Shown: positions 1-4,571, numbered from the stretch's first letter. The stretch is 5,247 nucleotides of DNA from a bacterium (GCA_020627425.1 JAHKXX010000211.1:1-5247); one strand, 5' to 3'. The notes: generated from the sequence alone by a model not told the origin. Translations and numbers: made by a program.

Positions 1-1
1 C

Positions 2-820
2 AGCCCTGCACAGCCGCAGAGCAGACCTCAGCCCAAGCAGTGGTCATCAAATCCGCAGGATTTTGCGAATAATGCACAGCAGCCGCAGCAGCCAGCCCGT
101 CCTGCACAGGCACAGCCGCAGAGCAGACCTCAGTCGCCGCAGCAGAACCGTCAGCCTCAGGGCAGACCGCCGCAGCAGCGTCCCCAGAACGGTCGTCCTC
201 AGGGCAGACCGCAGAGACAGTGGACTACAGAGCCTTCTGCTAACCCCGGTCAGAACAGACCTGCACGTCATTCCTCACAGACAGAGTTCAAGCCCTTAGA
301 GCAGAATGATGTAGCGATAGGACCTACAGGAGAGAGACTGAGCGCACTGCCGCCGCAGCAGGCTCCTACGGATCCGAACTTCGATACGGATTCCTATGTA
401 AAGAACCTGAAGCGCCAGATAAAGAACGACCAGAGGCAATCACAGCAGGCAGGTCAGGCGATCGATGTCGAAAGGATGGCAGAAAACGTAGAAGTAAAGC
501 CGATGAAGTTTGACGGCAAGGCAATAAGAGGCACCAACGTTAACGTTGTAACTGCTCCGAAAACCTCGAACAAGCTTATCGCTCCGATAATCGTTGTAGT
601 TATCCTTGTAATAGCGCTGATAGTTGTAGCGGTTATTATGCTCAGAGGCGGCGATGAAAGCTCGGGTACAGAAAGCACCGACAGCAGCGCCTCCTCCACT
701 TCCCAGACGTCAAAATCCTCCGGCTCGGAAAAGAGTGCAGCCGAAAAGAAGAAAACCGCTGTGAGTGACAGCGAAGTGACCTTTGCTCCGATGTCTGTAA
801 ATACACAATACGATATTTGA
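2..820 (+). CDS. Partial membrane protein, Pro/Gln-rich with one TM helix
   Basis: The reading frame is open from the window edge to TGA 818-820 (272 codons plus stop), so the true start lies upstream; the internal ATG at 476 is unlikely to be the start because the same frame is clearly coding before it. In-window residues 1-95 or so are low-complexity Pro/Gln/Arg/Ser with repeated PQSRPQ and RPQGRP units. A less biased segment follows (about 96-190) with a charged stretch VKNLKRQIKND. A single strongly hydrophobic helix (nt 575-643, residues 192-214, rich in Ile/Val) comes next. The tail after it is short, rich in Ser/Thr/Lys/Glu and begins RGGDESS. Basic residues before the helix and acidic ones just after suggest the long N-terminal part is cytoplasmic and the tail of about 58 residues is outside. 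I do not recognise a family. The N-terminal domain that would identify it is missing, and the visible part is compatible with many membrane-anchored proteins with disordered linkers. Confidence 0.85.
   Translation, partial: SPAQPQSRPQPKQWSSNPQDFANNAQQPQQPARPAQAQPQSRPQSPQQNRQPQGRPPQQRPQNGRPQGRPQRQWTTEPSANPGQNRPARHSSQTEFKPLEQNDVAIGPTGERLSALPPQQAPTDPNFDTDSYVKNLKRQIKNDQRQSQQAGQAIDVERMAENVEVKPMKFDGKAIRGTNVNVVTAPKTSNKLIAPIIVVVILVIALIVVAVIMLRGGDESSGTESTDSSASSTSQTSKSSGSEKSAAEKKKTAVSDSEVTFAPMSVNTQYDI
8..212 (+). repeat. In-frame repeats in Pro/Gln-rich coding region
   Basis: A 24-base stretch at 8-31 is repeated exactly at 110-133 (102 bases = 34 codons apart), encoding AQPQSRPQ both times. A second pair of 16 bases, 155-170 and 197-212 (42 bases = 14 codons apart), encodes PQGRP. 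Both periods are multiples of three, so unit gain or loss would keep the frame. This looks like repeat expansion in a disordered linker rather than a mobile element. Confidence 0.7.
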
Positions 821-826
821 TATTAT

Positions 827-883
827 GCCCTGTTTACAAAGACTGCGTATTCTGAGTACGAAGTCTTTGTGACGGGGCTTTTT
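827..883 (+). terminator. Intrinsic terminator abutting the next gene's RBS
   Basis: The inner stem pairs 836-849 with 857-870 (13 of 14 pairs, one G/A mismatch, 7-base loop). Outside it, GCCC 827-830 pairs with GGGC 875-878 across a small internal loop. The GC closing pairs are followed directly by five T (879-883). It starts six bases after the stop of the upstream gene and suits termination of that transcript. The next gene's Shine-Dalgarno GAGGTG begins at 884, immediately after the T run, so any transcript entering from upstream must pass this hairpin to reach it. Confidence 0.75.
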
Positions 884-893
884 GAGGTGCTAT

Positions 894-1766
894 ATGAAAT
901 TTACTGTTCCCGAGGGTTACGAGGGCATATCCGCAAAAAGCTTTTTAAGAAGAAACTGCTGCGTCTCGGCACGACTTCTCGCAAGACTGAAAAGAACAGA
1001 AAACGGAATACTGAAAAACGGCAGCCCCATAATTGTTACAGAAATACTTCGCGCAGGGGACGTGATAGAGCTTGCAGATATCAGTGAAGAAAACAGTATG
1101 ACCCCTGTCGATCTTCCTATAGAAATAGTATATGAGGACGACTGCTTTATAGCCTGTAACAAGCCCTTCGGTATGCCCGTACATCCGACCCACGAGCATC
1201 AGCTTGATACTCTTGCAAACGCTGTGGCGTTCTATGCAAAGAGCCGCGGGGAAAGCTATCCCTTTCGTGCAGTGAACAGAATAGACCGCGACACAACCGG
1301 TCTGGTGCTTTGTGCAAAAAACAAATACGCTGCCTTTGCCGTCGGCAGCAGCGTAAAAAAGATATATACAGCGCTCTGCGAGGGCATACTCACTACAGAC
1401 GGCACAATAGACCGCCCTATAGCCCTTCTGCCGGGGCATAACATACAGCGCACGACAGCAGAAAAAGGCAGCAGAGCCGTGACTCACTACAAGGTAATAA
1501 AAACAGAGAACGATCATACTCTCATTGACTGTTATCTTGAAACAGGCAGAACACACCAGATAAGGGTGCATTTTTCTTCGATAGGTCACCCACTCGCCGG
1601 AGATGATATGTACGGGGGCAGCAAAAAATATTTTGACACACAGTGCCTTCATTGCCGCGAAATATCCTTTATCCACCCCGTAACACAAAAATATACAGTC
1701 ATATCCTGTAAAAACGAGGACTGGCTCTATAGACTTCATGAAAAAATAAAGTCCTCCGTCGGCTGA
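894..1766 (+). CDS. RluA-family ribosomal RNA pseudouridine synthase
   Basis: 290-residue protein that would convert specific uridines of 23S rRNA (or possibly tRNA) to pseudouridine in the cytoplasm. Residues 1-65 look like the S4-like RNA-binding domain (SARLLARLKRTENGILKNG, then AGDVIEL at 54-60). The catalytic domain shows NKPFGMPVHP (89-98), the active-site motif NRIDRDTTG (128-136) with Asp131 as the presumed nucleophile, KIYTALCEG (156-164) and TGRTHQIRVH (217-226), all in the usual order. Length fits the RluA/RluC/RluD group (about 290-320). I chose ATG 894 because GAGGTG lies at 884-889 with good spacing; an in-frame TTG at 882 sits inside the terminator's T run and is less likely. 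The His often found before Arg in the active-site motif is Asn here, which probably matters little. Which uridine is modified cannot be read from the sequence, so no symbol is given. Confidence 0.93.
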   Translation: MKFTVPEGYEGISAKSFLRRNCCVSARLLARLKRTENGILKNGSPIIVTEILRAGDVIELADISEENSMTPVDLPIEIVYEDDCFIACNKPFGMPVHPTHEHQLDTLANAVAFYAKSRGESYPFRAVNRIDRDTTGLVLCAKNKYAAFAVGSSVKKIYTALCEGILTTDGTIDRPIALLPGHNIQRTTAEKGSRAVTHYKVIKTENDHTLIDCYLETGRTHQIRVHFSSIGHPLAGDDMYGGSKKYFDTQCLHCREISFIHPVTQKYTVISCKNEDWLYRLHEKIKSSVG

Positions 1767-1815
1767 TATCCGTTCTTAAAACAAAAGACGAAGCATATAT
1801 ATAAATATATCCGCT

Positions 1816-1895
1816 ATGGCTCCCTAAGGAACTAAAAGCCATGATTACATATCAGAGTCACAACAGGGAGCCGTTGTGAATAAAATGTAACGGTT
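1816..1895 (+). other. Candidate structured RNA with alternative pairings
   Basis: CACAAC 1859-1864 pairs perfectly with GTTGTG 1873-1878. The eight loop bases between them, AGGGAGCC (1865-1872), are the exact complement of GGCTCCCT at 1818-1825, which allows a pseudoknot. Competing pairings also exist: ATGGCT 1816-1821 with AGCCAT 1837-1842, and 1869-1875 with 1889-1895. Mutually exclusive helices are typical of regulatory leaders, but I cannot assign this to any known riboswitch class and it may be chance. Confidence 0.3.
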
Positions 1896-1905
1896 TCATA
1901 TTGTT

Positions 1906-1928
1906 CTGATTAAAAGCGATTTTATCAG
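1906..1928 (+). other. Hairpin with GNRA-type tetraloop
   Basis: CTGAT 1906-1910 pairs with ATCAG 1924-1928 and AAAA 1912-1915 with TTTT 1920-1923. T1911 is bulged and GCGA forms the tetraloop. It has no following T run, so it is not a terminator. It lies just upstream of the mazF promoter candidate; an operator or RNA role is conjecture. Confidence 0.3.
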
Positions 1929-1941
1929 GGCAGAATAAAAG

Positions 1942-1947
1942 TATACT
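1942..1947 (+). promoter_or_regulatory. Candidate -10 box for mazF
   Basis: TATACT differs from the SigA -10 consensus at one base and lies 72 bases before the mazF start. No good -35 box is found at 15-19 bases upstream (best TTTATC at 1921-1926), so the promoter would be weak or activator-dependent. Initiation would fall near 1954, at the foot of the first leader hairpin. Confidence 0.35.
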
Positions 1948-1953
1948 GTTACG

Positions 1954-1996
1954 ACAGACACCCTTCGGTGCTGTTTAAAACCGTGCCTCAGGGCAC
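1954..1996 (+). other. Two tandem hairpins in the mazF leader
   Basis: The first hairpin pairs ACAG-CACC (1954-1957, 1959-1962) with GGTG-CTGT (1967-1974), with A1958 bulged and a CTTC loop. The second pairs GTGCC 1983-1987 with GGCAC 1992-1996 around a TCAG loop. They end ten bases before the mazF Shine-Dalgarno (GGAG at 2006-2009). Neither has a T run; they could protect the 5' end or tune translation. Confidence 0.4.
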
Positions 1997-2019
1997 AAAA
2001 GCTTCGGAGTGAGAAACAA

Positions 2020-2385
2020 ATGAACATCAGACGAGGAGATATCTACTATGCCGATTTGAGTCCTGTTGTCGGCTCGGAGCAGGGAGGAGTTCGTCCTGTT
2101 CTCATTATACAGAACAATGTCGGCAACCGTTTCAGTCCTACTGTAATAGCGGCTGCCATAACGAGCCAAAGCTCCAAGGCAAAGCTTCCGACGCATATCC
2201 GCCTTTATGCAAACGGCAGCGGACTGTCAAAGGATTCCGTTGTACTGCTCGAGCAGATAAGGACCCTCGACAAACGGCGTCTAAAAGAAAAAATGGGAAC
2301 ACTGAGCAGCCTTGATATGTACAAGGTGGACGAGGCGCTCTCTATAAGCTTCGGTCTGGGCGAGAATGAAAGACAGACTTCATAG
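2020..2385 (+). CDS. mazF: MazF/EndoA (NdoA)-type mRNA interferase toxin
   Basis: 121-residue PemK/MazF-family endoribonuclease that would cut single-stranded mRNA at a short specific sequence (UACAU for B. subtilis EndoA) and is normally held inactive by a MazE-type antitoxin. The core matches B. subtilis EndoA closely from memory: RGDIYYADLSPVVGSEQGG (5-23), VRPVLIIQN (24-32), GNRFSPT (35-41), KLPTH, DSVVLLEQIRTLDKRRL and KVDEAL. The two catalytic residues known for EndoA, Arg25 and Thr48, are at the same positions here, so the enzyme looks intact. Start ATG 2020 has GGAGTGAG at 2006-2013. Classical loci have mazE directly upstream, but here 253 bases without an antitoxin ORF separate it from the rluA-type gene, and no mazE follows. 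It is thus an orphan in this window; the antitoxin may be elsewhere or different. It has its own strong terminator, so it is probably monocistronic. Confidence 0.95.
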   Translation: MNIRRGDIYYADLSPVVGSEQGGVRPVLIIQNNVGNRFSPTVIAAAITSQSSKAKLPTHIRLYANGSGLSKDSVVLLEQIRTLDKRRLKEKMGTLSSLDMYKVDEALSISFGLGENERQTS

Positions 2386-2394
2386 CCCTTAAAA

Positions 2395-2465
2395 CGGGAC
2401 AGTAGTATACGCATAAGTGAGTCGGGAAAAACGGCTATGCGCTTTCTATGCTGTCCCGCTTTTTT
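2395..2465 (+). terminator. Long intrinsic terminator after mazF
   Basis: CGGGACAG 2395-2402 pairs perfectly with CTGTCCCG 2451-2458, then C and six T (2460-2465). The stem continues inward with TAG 2403-2405 / CTA 2446-2448, CGCATA 2410-2415 / TATGCG 2436-2441 and GTCG 2421-2424 / CGGC 2431-2434. It is much longer than a minimal terminator. It begins ten bases after the mazF stop. Confidence 0.88.
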
Positions 2466-2477
2466 GTGCCGTTTTCG

Positions 2478-2690
2478 TAAGTGGCGTCAACCGGGGAAAA
2501 CACAAAAGTTTCGCCCGCCTTTACAAAGGCGGCGGAGTCCAGAGGGCGCGGGTGTCCGGCGGACACCTCTGCCGAAGGCAGAAGCGCCGACCGAGCCGAC
2601 AGGCGAGACCTTCCCCTTGTAGCGGCTATGATAAAATGTGCCTCGCTGCCGTAAGGCAGCGAAGTTGAAACCTTAAGTTGACGTCATTGC
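2478..2690. repeat. Hairpin-rich repeat element with terminal inverted repeats
   Basis: The element is bounded by CGTCAAC (2485-2491) and its reverse complement GTTGACG (2677-2683), with weaker similarity continuing outward. Inside are four compact palindromes: CCGCCTTT/AAAGGCGG (2515-2532), GGTGTCC-GGC-GGACACC (2551-2567), TCTGCC-GAA-GGCAGA (2568-2582) and TCGCTGCC-GTAA-GGCAGCGA (2643-2662). It is more GC-rich than the flanking AT-rich sequence and encodes no transposase. This fits a non-autonomous, REP- or MITE-like dispersed element; genome-wide copy number is unknown from one window. Confidence 0.55.
2485..2544 (-). repeat. 60-base dispersed repeat, copy 1
   Basis: Compared with the reverse complement of 4489-4548, this stretch is identical at 56 of 60 positions by eye: the first 8 bases match, 3 differ (2493-2495), then 48 of the last 49 match (difference at 2534). 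It contains the CGCCTTT/AAAGGCG palindrome. The copy is inverted relative to the other and lies upstream of spoIIGA. Confidence 0.85.
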
Positions 2691-2714
2691 TGTTTTCCGG
2701 AGGGCAGCCCTTAC

Positions 2715-2757
2715 TTCGTCAAATTTTTTTGATCTTATGTGCTATATTATATTTACT
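2715..2757 (+). promoter_or_regulatory. Putative Spo0A-dependent spoIIG promoter
   Basis: TTCGTCAAA 2715-2723 read on the minus strand is TTTGACGAA, which fits the Spo0A core TGNCGAA. An AT-rich stretch follows with -10-like hexamers TATATT (2743-2748, again at 2748-2753) and TATTAT (2745-2750), about 20 bases beyond the box. TTGATC (2729-2734) with TTTACT (2752-2757) at 17-base spacing is a conventional alternative. In B. subtilis the spoIIG promoter is SigA-driven and activated by Spo0A~P with an unusually long spacer, so the layout is plausible. The match is by eye and only one box is clear. Confidence 0.4.
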
Positions 2758-2773
2758 GTATCGGTACGGTAAC

Positions 2774-2782
2774 GGGGGTGAG
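2774..2782 (+). promoter_or_regulatory. Probable ribosome binding site of spoIIGA
   Basis: GGGGGTGAG matches the extended Shine-Dalgarno GGAGGTGA with one difference. It predicts initiation near 2784-2797, where the spoIIGA frame holds only GCG, AAA, ACA, CAG, ACG and ATC. The TGA at 2779-2781 inside it is the last in-frame stop, so the gene cannot start earlier. Confidence 0.5.
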
Positions 2783-2796
2783 CGAAAACACAGACG

Positions 2797-3609
2797 ATCT
2801 ATATAGACATACTGTTTTGCGTAAATTTTATTACAGATTACTTCATTCTTTTGTCTGTAAAAAAGCTGCTGTCACTGTCAGTGAAAAGAAGGAGGCTGCT
2901 GCTGGGGGCGGCTGTCGGAGGTATATCTTCATTTATTATATTACTGCCGTCCTCTGCGTTTCCGGTAAGTATGCTGCTTTGTGCGGGGTCTGCATTTCTC
3001 ATTTGTGTCTCGGCATTTGCTCCGAGACCGGTAAAAACGCTTTTCTGTACTTTTTTGTGCTTTTTCGGCATCAGCTTTCTTTACTGCGGAATCATGACGG
3101 CGGCAGTAGATCTGCTTTCTGTCAGGAACACTGTCTGTAAAAACGGTGCCGTTTATATTGCGATAAGTCCGTTCGAGCTTATAGCACTGACCCTTGTTTG
3201 CTATATTCTTACAAGGCTTCTTTTGCGTATTACCTCGTCCCGCCGTGCGGCGAAAATGTGCAGAGTGCGGATAAGTATAGGCAGTCGTACAGTCGAGGGG
3301 GACGCCTGTATAGACACCGGTAATTCGCTGCACGAGCCGTTCTCTGGGGAAAGCGTTATAGTAGCACGAAAAAGCCTTGCCGACAGACTGCTTGATACGC
3401 CTCTTATATCCGCGCAGACAAAAAATTTCAGAATGATTCCCTATGCCTCTGTTGGCGGCTGTGGAGCCATACCCTCGGTAAAGCCTGACAAAATTACTCT
3501 GATCCTTGGGAAAAGTGAACACCAGGTGAGCGCTTATCTGGCTTTTTGCAGTGACGCACACATAACAAAGGAGGTAAATATGCTGGTGCCGTCCGCTCTT
3601 ATAGAGTAG
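2797..3609 (+). CDS. spoIIGA: SpoIIGA, pro-SigE processing aspartic protease
   Basis: Membrane protease of the sporulating mother cell that cleaves pro-SigE after a SpoIIR signal from the forespore. From 2797 the frame reads IYIDILFCVNFITDYFILL, matching the first membrane helix of B. subtilis SpoIIGA (IYLDVIWLLNF), followed by KRRRLLLGAAVGG like its KKRRLVGG. Counting from 2797, five helices lie near residues 2-21, 33-54, 57-76, 80-107 and 124-143. The soluble protease domain has CIDTGNSL with catalytic Asp173 (D[ST]GN motif), RMIPYASVGG (212-221) and VKPDKITLI. Length of 270 is somewhat short against 309 in B. subtilis, with an intact C terminus. The start is uncertain: no ATG, GTG or TTG occurs in frame between TGA 2779-2781 and TTG 2851. 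I placed it at ATC 2797 by homology; ACG 2794 is an alternative. TTG 2851 would give 252 residues and delete helix 1. sigE follows 49 bases after the stop. Confidence 0.9.
   Translation: MYIDILFCVNFITDYFILLSVKKLLSLSVKRRRLLLGAAVGGISSFIILLPSSAFPVSMLLCAGSAFLICVSAFAPRPVKTLFCTFLCFFGISFLYCGIMTAAVDLLSVRNTVCKNGAVYIAISPFELIALTLVCYILTRLLLRITSSRRAAKMCRVRISIGSRTVEGDACIDTGNSLHEPFSGESVIVARKSLADRLLDTPLISAQTKNFRMIPYASVGGCGAIPSVKPDKITLILGKSEHQVSAYLAFCSDAHITKEVNMLVPSALIE
3567..3582 (+). promoter_or_regulatory. Near-perfect internal RBS plus ATG in 3' end of spoIIGA
   Basis: AAAGGAGGT (3567-3575) is followed after four bases by ATG 3580, which is in frame with spoIIGA and leaves a nine-codon ending MLVPSALIE before the stop. 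It is among the strongest Shine-Dalgarno sequences in the window. It may reload ribosomes near the end of spoIIGA and help translation of sigE 79 bases downstream, or simply reflect the Lys-Glu-Val codons. Confidence 0.4.
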
Positions 3610-3658
3610 CCGGCAGTACCTCTGCCTCTTACCGGGATCAGGCGTGTGGGGGGATAAT

Positions 3659-4375
3659 GTGAATGAAGCTTTAAGAAAAAAGGCTGAGTGCGGATTTTTA
3701 GCGCTGAGAACGCTTTTAAAGGGCAGGGAGGGTATAAACTATATCAACGGTCCCGAAACTCTGCCTGCACCCCTTAGATCCGCCGATGCGCAGGCTGTTA
3801 TGAAGAGAATAGAGAGGGGGGATGAGAGCGCCCGTGAAATACTCATAACCCATAATCTGCGGCTCGTGGTTTATATTGCAAAAAAGTTCGAGTCGCCCGG
3901 GGTAAATGTAGAGGATCTGATCTCCATAGGTACCATAGGACTGATAAAGGCGGTAAACACCTTTTGTCCGTCAAAGAATATAAAGCTTGCTACCTATGCG
4001 TCGCGCTGTATTGAGAATGAGATACTGATGTATCTGCGAAAAAGTGCCGGCAGAAAAAACGAAATATCCATAGACGAGCCGCTGAACGTAGACTACGATG
4101 GCAACGAGTTGCTTATTTCTGATATTCTCGGCAGCGACAGCAACAGCGTAAACGCCGGCATAGAACAGGAGTCCGAAAAGCTGACTCTGCTCAGCGCAGT
4201 AAAGAGACTGAGCGACCGCGAAAAGCAGATAATAGAAATGCGGTTCGGCTTAAACGGTCACAAGGCACAGACCCAGAAGCAGGTAGCACAAAAGCTTGGT
4301 ATCTCGCAGTCCTATATATCAAGACTTGAAAAGAAAATAATTTCAAGGCTCAAGCTTGACCTTGAAAAAGAGTGA
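3659..4375 (+). CDS. sigE: RNA polymerase sporulation sigma factor SigE (pro-form)
   Basis: 238-residue precursor of the early mother-cell sigma factor, almost the same length as B. subtilis pro-SigE (239). GTG 3659 is chosen because GGGGGGA (3648-3654) precedes it and because it aligns gap-free with the B. subtilis N terminus: NYINGPETLPAPL begins at residue 27 against YYIGGSEALPPPL at 27, so the cleavable pro-sequence of about 27 residues keeps its length. GTG 3644 would add five residues. Region 2 includes NLRLVVYIAKKFE (66-78), DLISIGTIGLIKAVNTF (86-102) and ATYASRCIENEILMYLRK (111-128). The segment SIDEPLNVDYDGNELLISDILG (137-158) is typical of SigE/SigK. Region 4 has LSDREKQIIEMRFGL (184-198) and the helix-turn-helix QVAQKLGISQSYISRLEKKI (208-227). 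It would be co-transcribed with spoIIGA. The classical sigG does not follow; a terminator does. No frameshift or missing element is seen. Confidence 0.97.
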   Translation: MNEALRKKAECGFLALRTLLKGREGINYINGPETLPAPLRSADAQAVMKRIERGDESAREILITHNLRLVVYIAKKFESPGVNVEDLISIGTIGLIKAVNTFCPSKNIKLATYASRCIENEILMYLRKSAGRKNEISIDEPLNVDYDGNELLISDILGSDSNSVNAGIEQESEKLTLLSAVKRLSDREKQIIEMRFGLNGHKAQTQKQVAQKLGISQSYISRLEKKIISRLKLDLEKE

Positions 4376-4418
4376 AAAAAATACCGGCAGCCGGGGCGGC
4401 TGTCGGTAATTGTTTTTT
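4375..4418. terminator. Bidirectional terminator after sigE
   Basis: ACCGGCAGCC 4383-4392 pairs with GGCTGTCGGT 4398-4407 (ten pairs, one G-T) around a GGGGC loop, extended by T4382/A4408. Downstream on the plus strand are six T (4413-4418). Upstream, seven A (4375-4381) give a T run on the minus strand, so it could also stop transcription coming from the phosphoesterase gene. It overlaps the last base of the sigE stop codon. Confidence 0.88.
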
Positions 4419-4456
4419 GATTCACCCTTTTCGGAGGGATCAGTAAAAAGGAGTTT

Positions 4457-4571
4457 AGCGCTCTGCGGAGCGCGACCAGAGACGCTGTCTCTGGACTCTG
4501 CCGCCTTTGTAAAGGCGGGCGAAACTTTTGTGTTTTCTTAGGTTGACGACATTGCCCTTGTCAGTGGGCAA
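4457..4571. repeat. Second hairpin-rich repeat element
   Basis: Related to the element upstream of spoIIGA but inverted and partly different in its hairpin content. Palindromes in order are GCGCTC-TGCG-GAGCGC (4458-4473), CCAGAGAC-GCT-GTCTCTGG (4476-4494), CCGCCTTT/AAAGGCGG (4501-4518) and TTGCCC/GGGCAA (4552-4557 with 4566-4571, 8-base loop). The motif GGTTGACGACATTGC (4541-4555) matches 2676-2690 at 13 of 15 positions. It fills most of the gap between the sigE terminator and the convergent phosphoesterase gene. Confidence 0.6.
4489..4548 (+). repeat. 60-base dispersed repeat, copy 2
   Basis: This is the inverted partner of 2485-2544, with 56 of 60 positions identical by eye. The two copies flank the spoIIGA-sigE unit with about 1.9 kb between them. 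Matching is continuous over 4489-4537 except one base (4499), then a 3-base divergence (4538-4540), then eight matching bases. Confidence 0.85.

Larger units (their letters stand above)
1767..2019 (+). other. Gene-free stretch between rluA-type gene and mazF
   Basis: 253 bases with no convincing coding frame. No antitoxin-sized ORF is present in any frame on the plus strand; the longest ATG frame with some Shine-Dalgarno support is a 12-codon one at 1841-1879. The stretch is AT-rich after the upstream stop, has no T-run terminator, and holds the candidate RNA structures and the promoter listed separately. mazF could therefore be read both from its own promoter and by readthrough. Confidence 0.6.
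2466..2796. other. Gene-free stretch upstream of spoIIGA
   Basis: About 330 bases with no supported gene. The first two thirds are GC-rich and consist of the hairpin-bearing repeat element; plus-strand frames crossing it are Arg/Pro-rich products of base composition. The last part (about 2708-2796) turns AT-rich and carries the putative spoIIG promoter and the ribosome binding site. Confidence 0.7.

Noticed and set aside
945..1739. Open 264-codon frame on the minus strand opposite the rluA-type gene
   Set aside because: The plus strand carries a clearly recognised RluA-family protein with all motifs in order. The antisense product has no recognisable motif and looks like a composition effect of the sense codons.
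1846..1850. TACAT, the B. subtilis EndoA cleavage sequence, ahead of mazF as a self-cleavage site
   Set aside because: A five-base motif is expected several times in 5 kb by chance, and it also occurs in the rluA-type gene and near 5126, so it is no evidence of autoregulation.
1841..1879. 12-codon ORF (MITYQSHNREPL) before mazF as a leader peptide or antitoxin
   Set aside because: Far too short for a MazE, with a Shine-Dalgarno at poor distance. It overlaps the candidate RNA structure, which explains the region equally well.
2570..2576. TGCCGAA as a second Spo0A box
   Set aside because: It lies within a perfect hairpin of the repeat element, about 170 bases from the promoter, and is explained by that palindrome.
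2417..2668. Plus-strand frames through the GC-rich stretch after mazF
   Set aside because: They begin inside the mazF terminator and run through palindromic repeats. The products are Arg/Pro/Cys-rich with no family resemblance.
2485..2690. CRISPR array or insertion sequence
   Set aside because: There are no regularly spaced direct repeats with unique spacers and no transposase frame; the palindromes differ from one another.
2739..3140. 133-codon frame from GTG 2739 overlapping spoIIGA
   Set aside because: It is a different frame from the SpoIIGA homology and gives a Cys/Tyr-rich product. I also considered it as a donor of the spoIIGA start through frameshifting but saw no slippery site.
2941..3561. 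206-codon minus-strand frame opposite spoIIGA
   Set aside because: It is a shadow of spoIIGA, basic and without motifs, and has no ribosome binding site that I could support.
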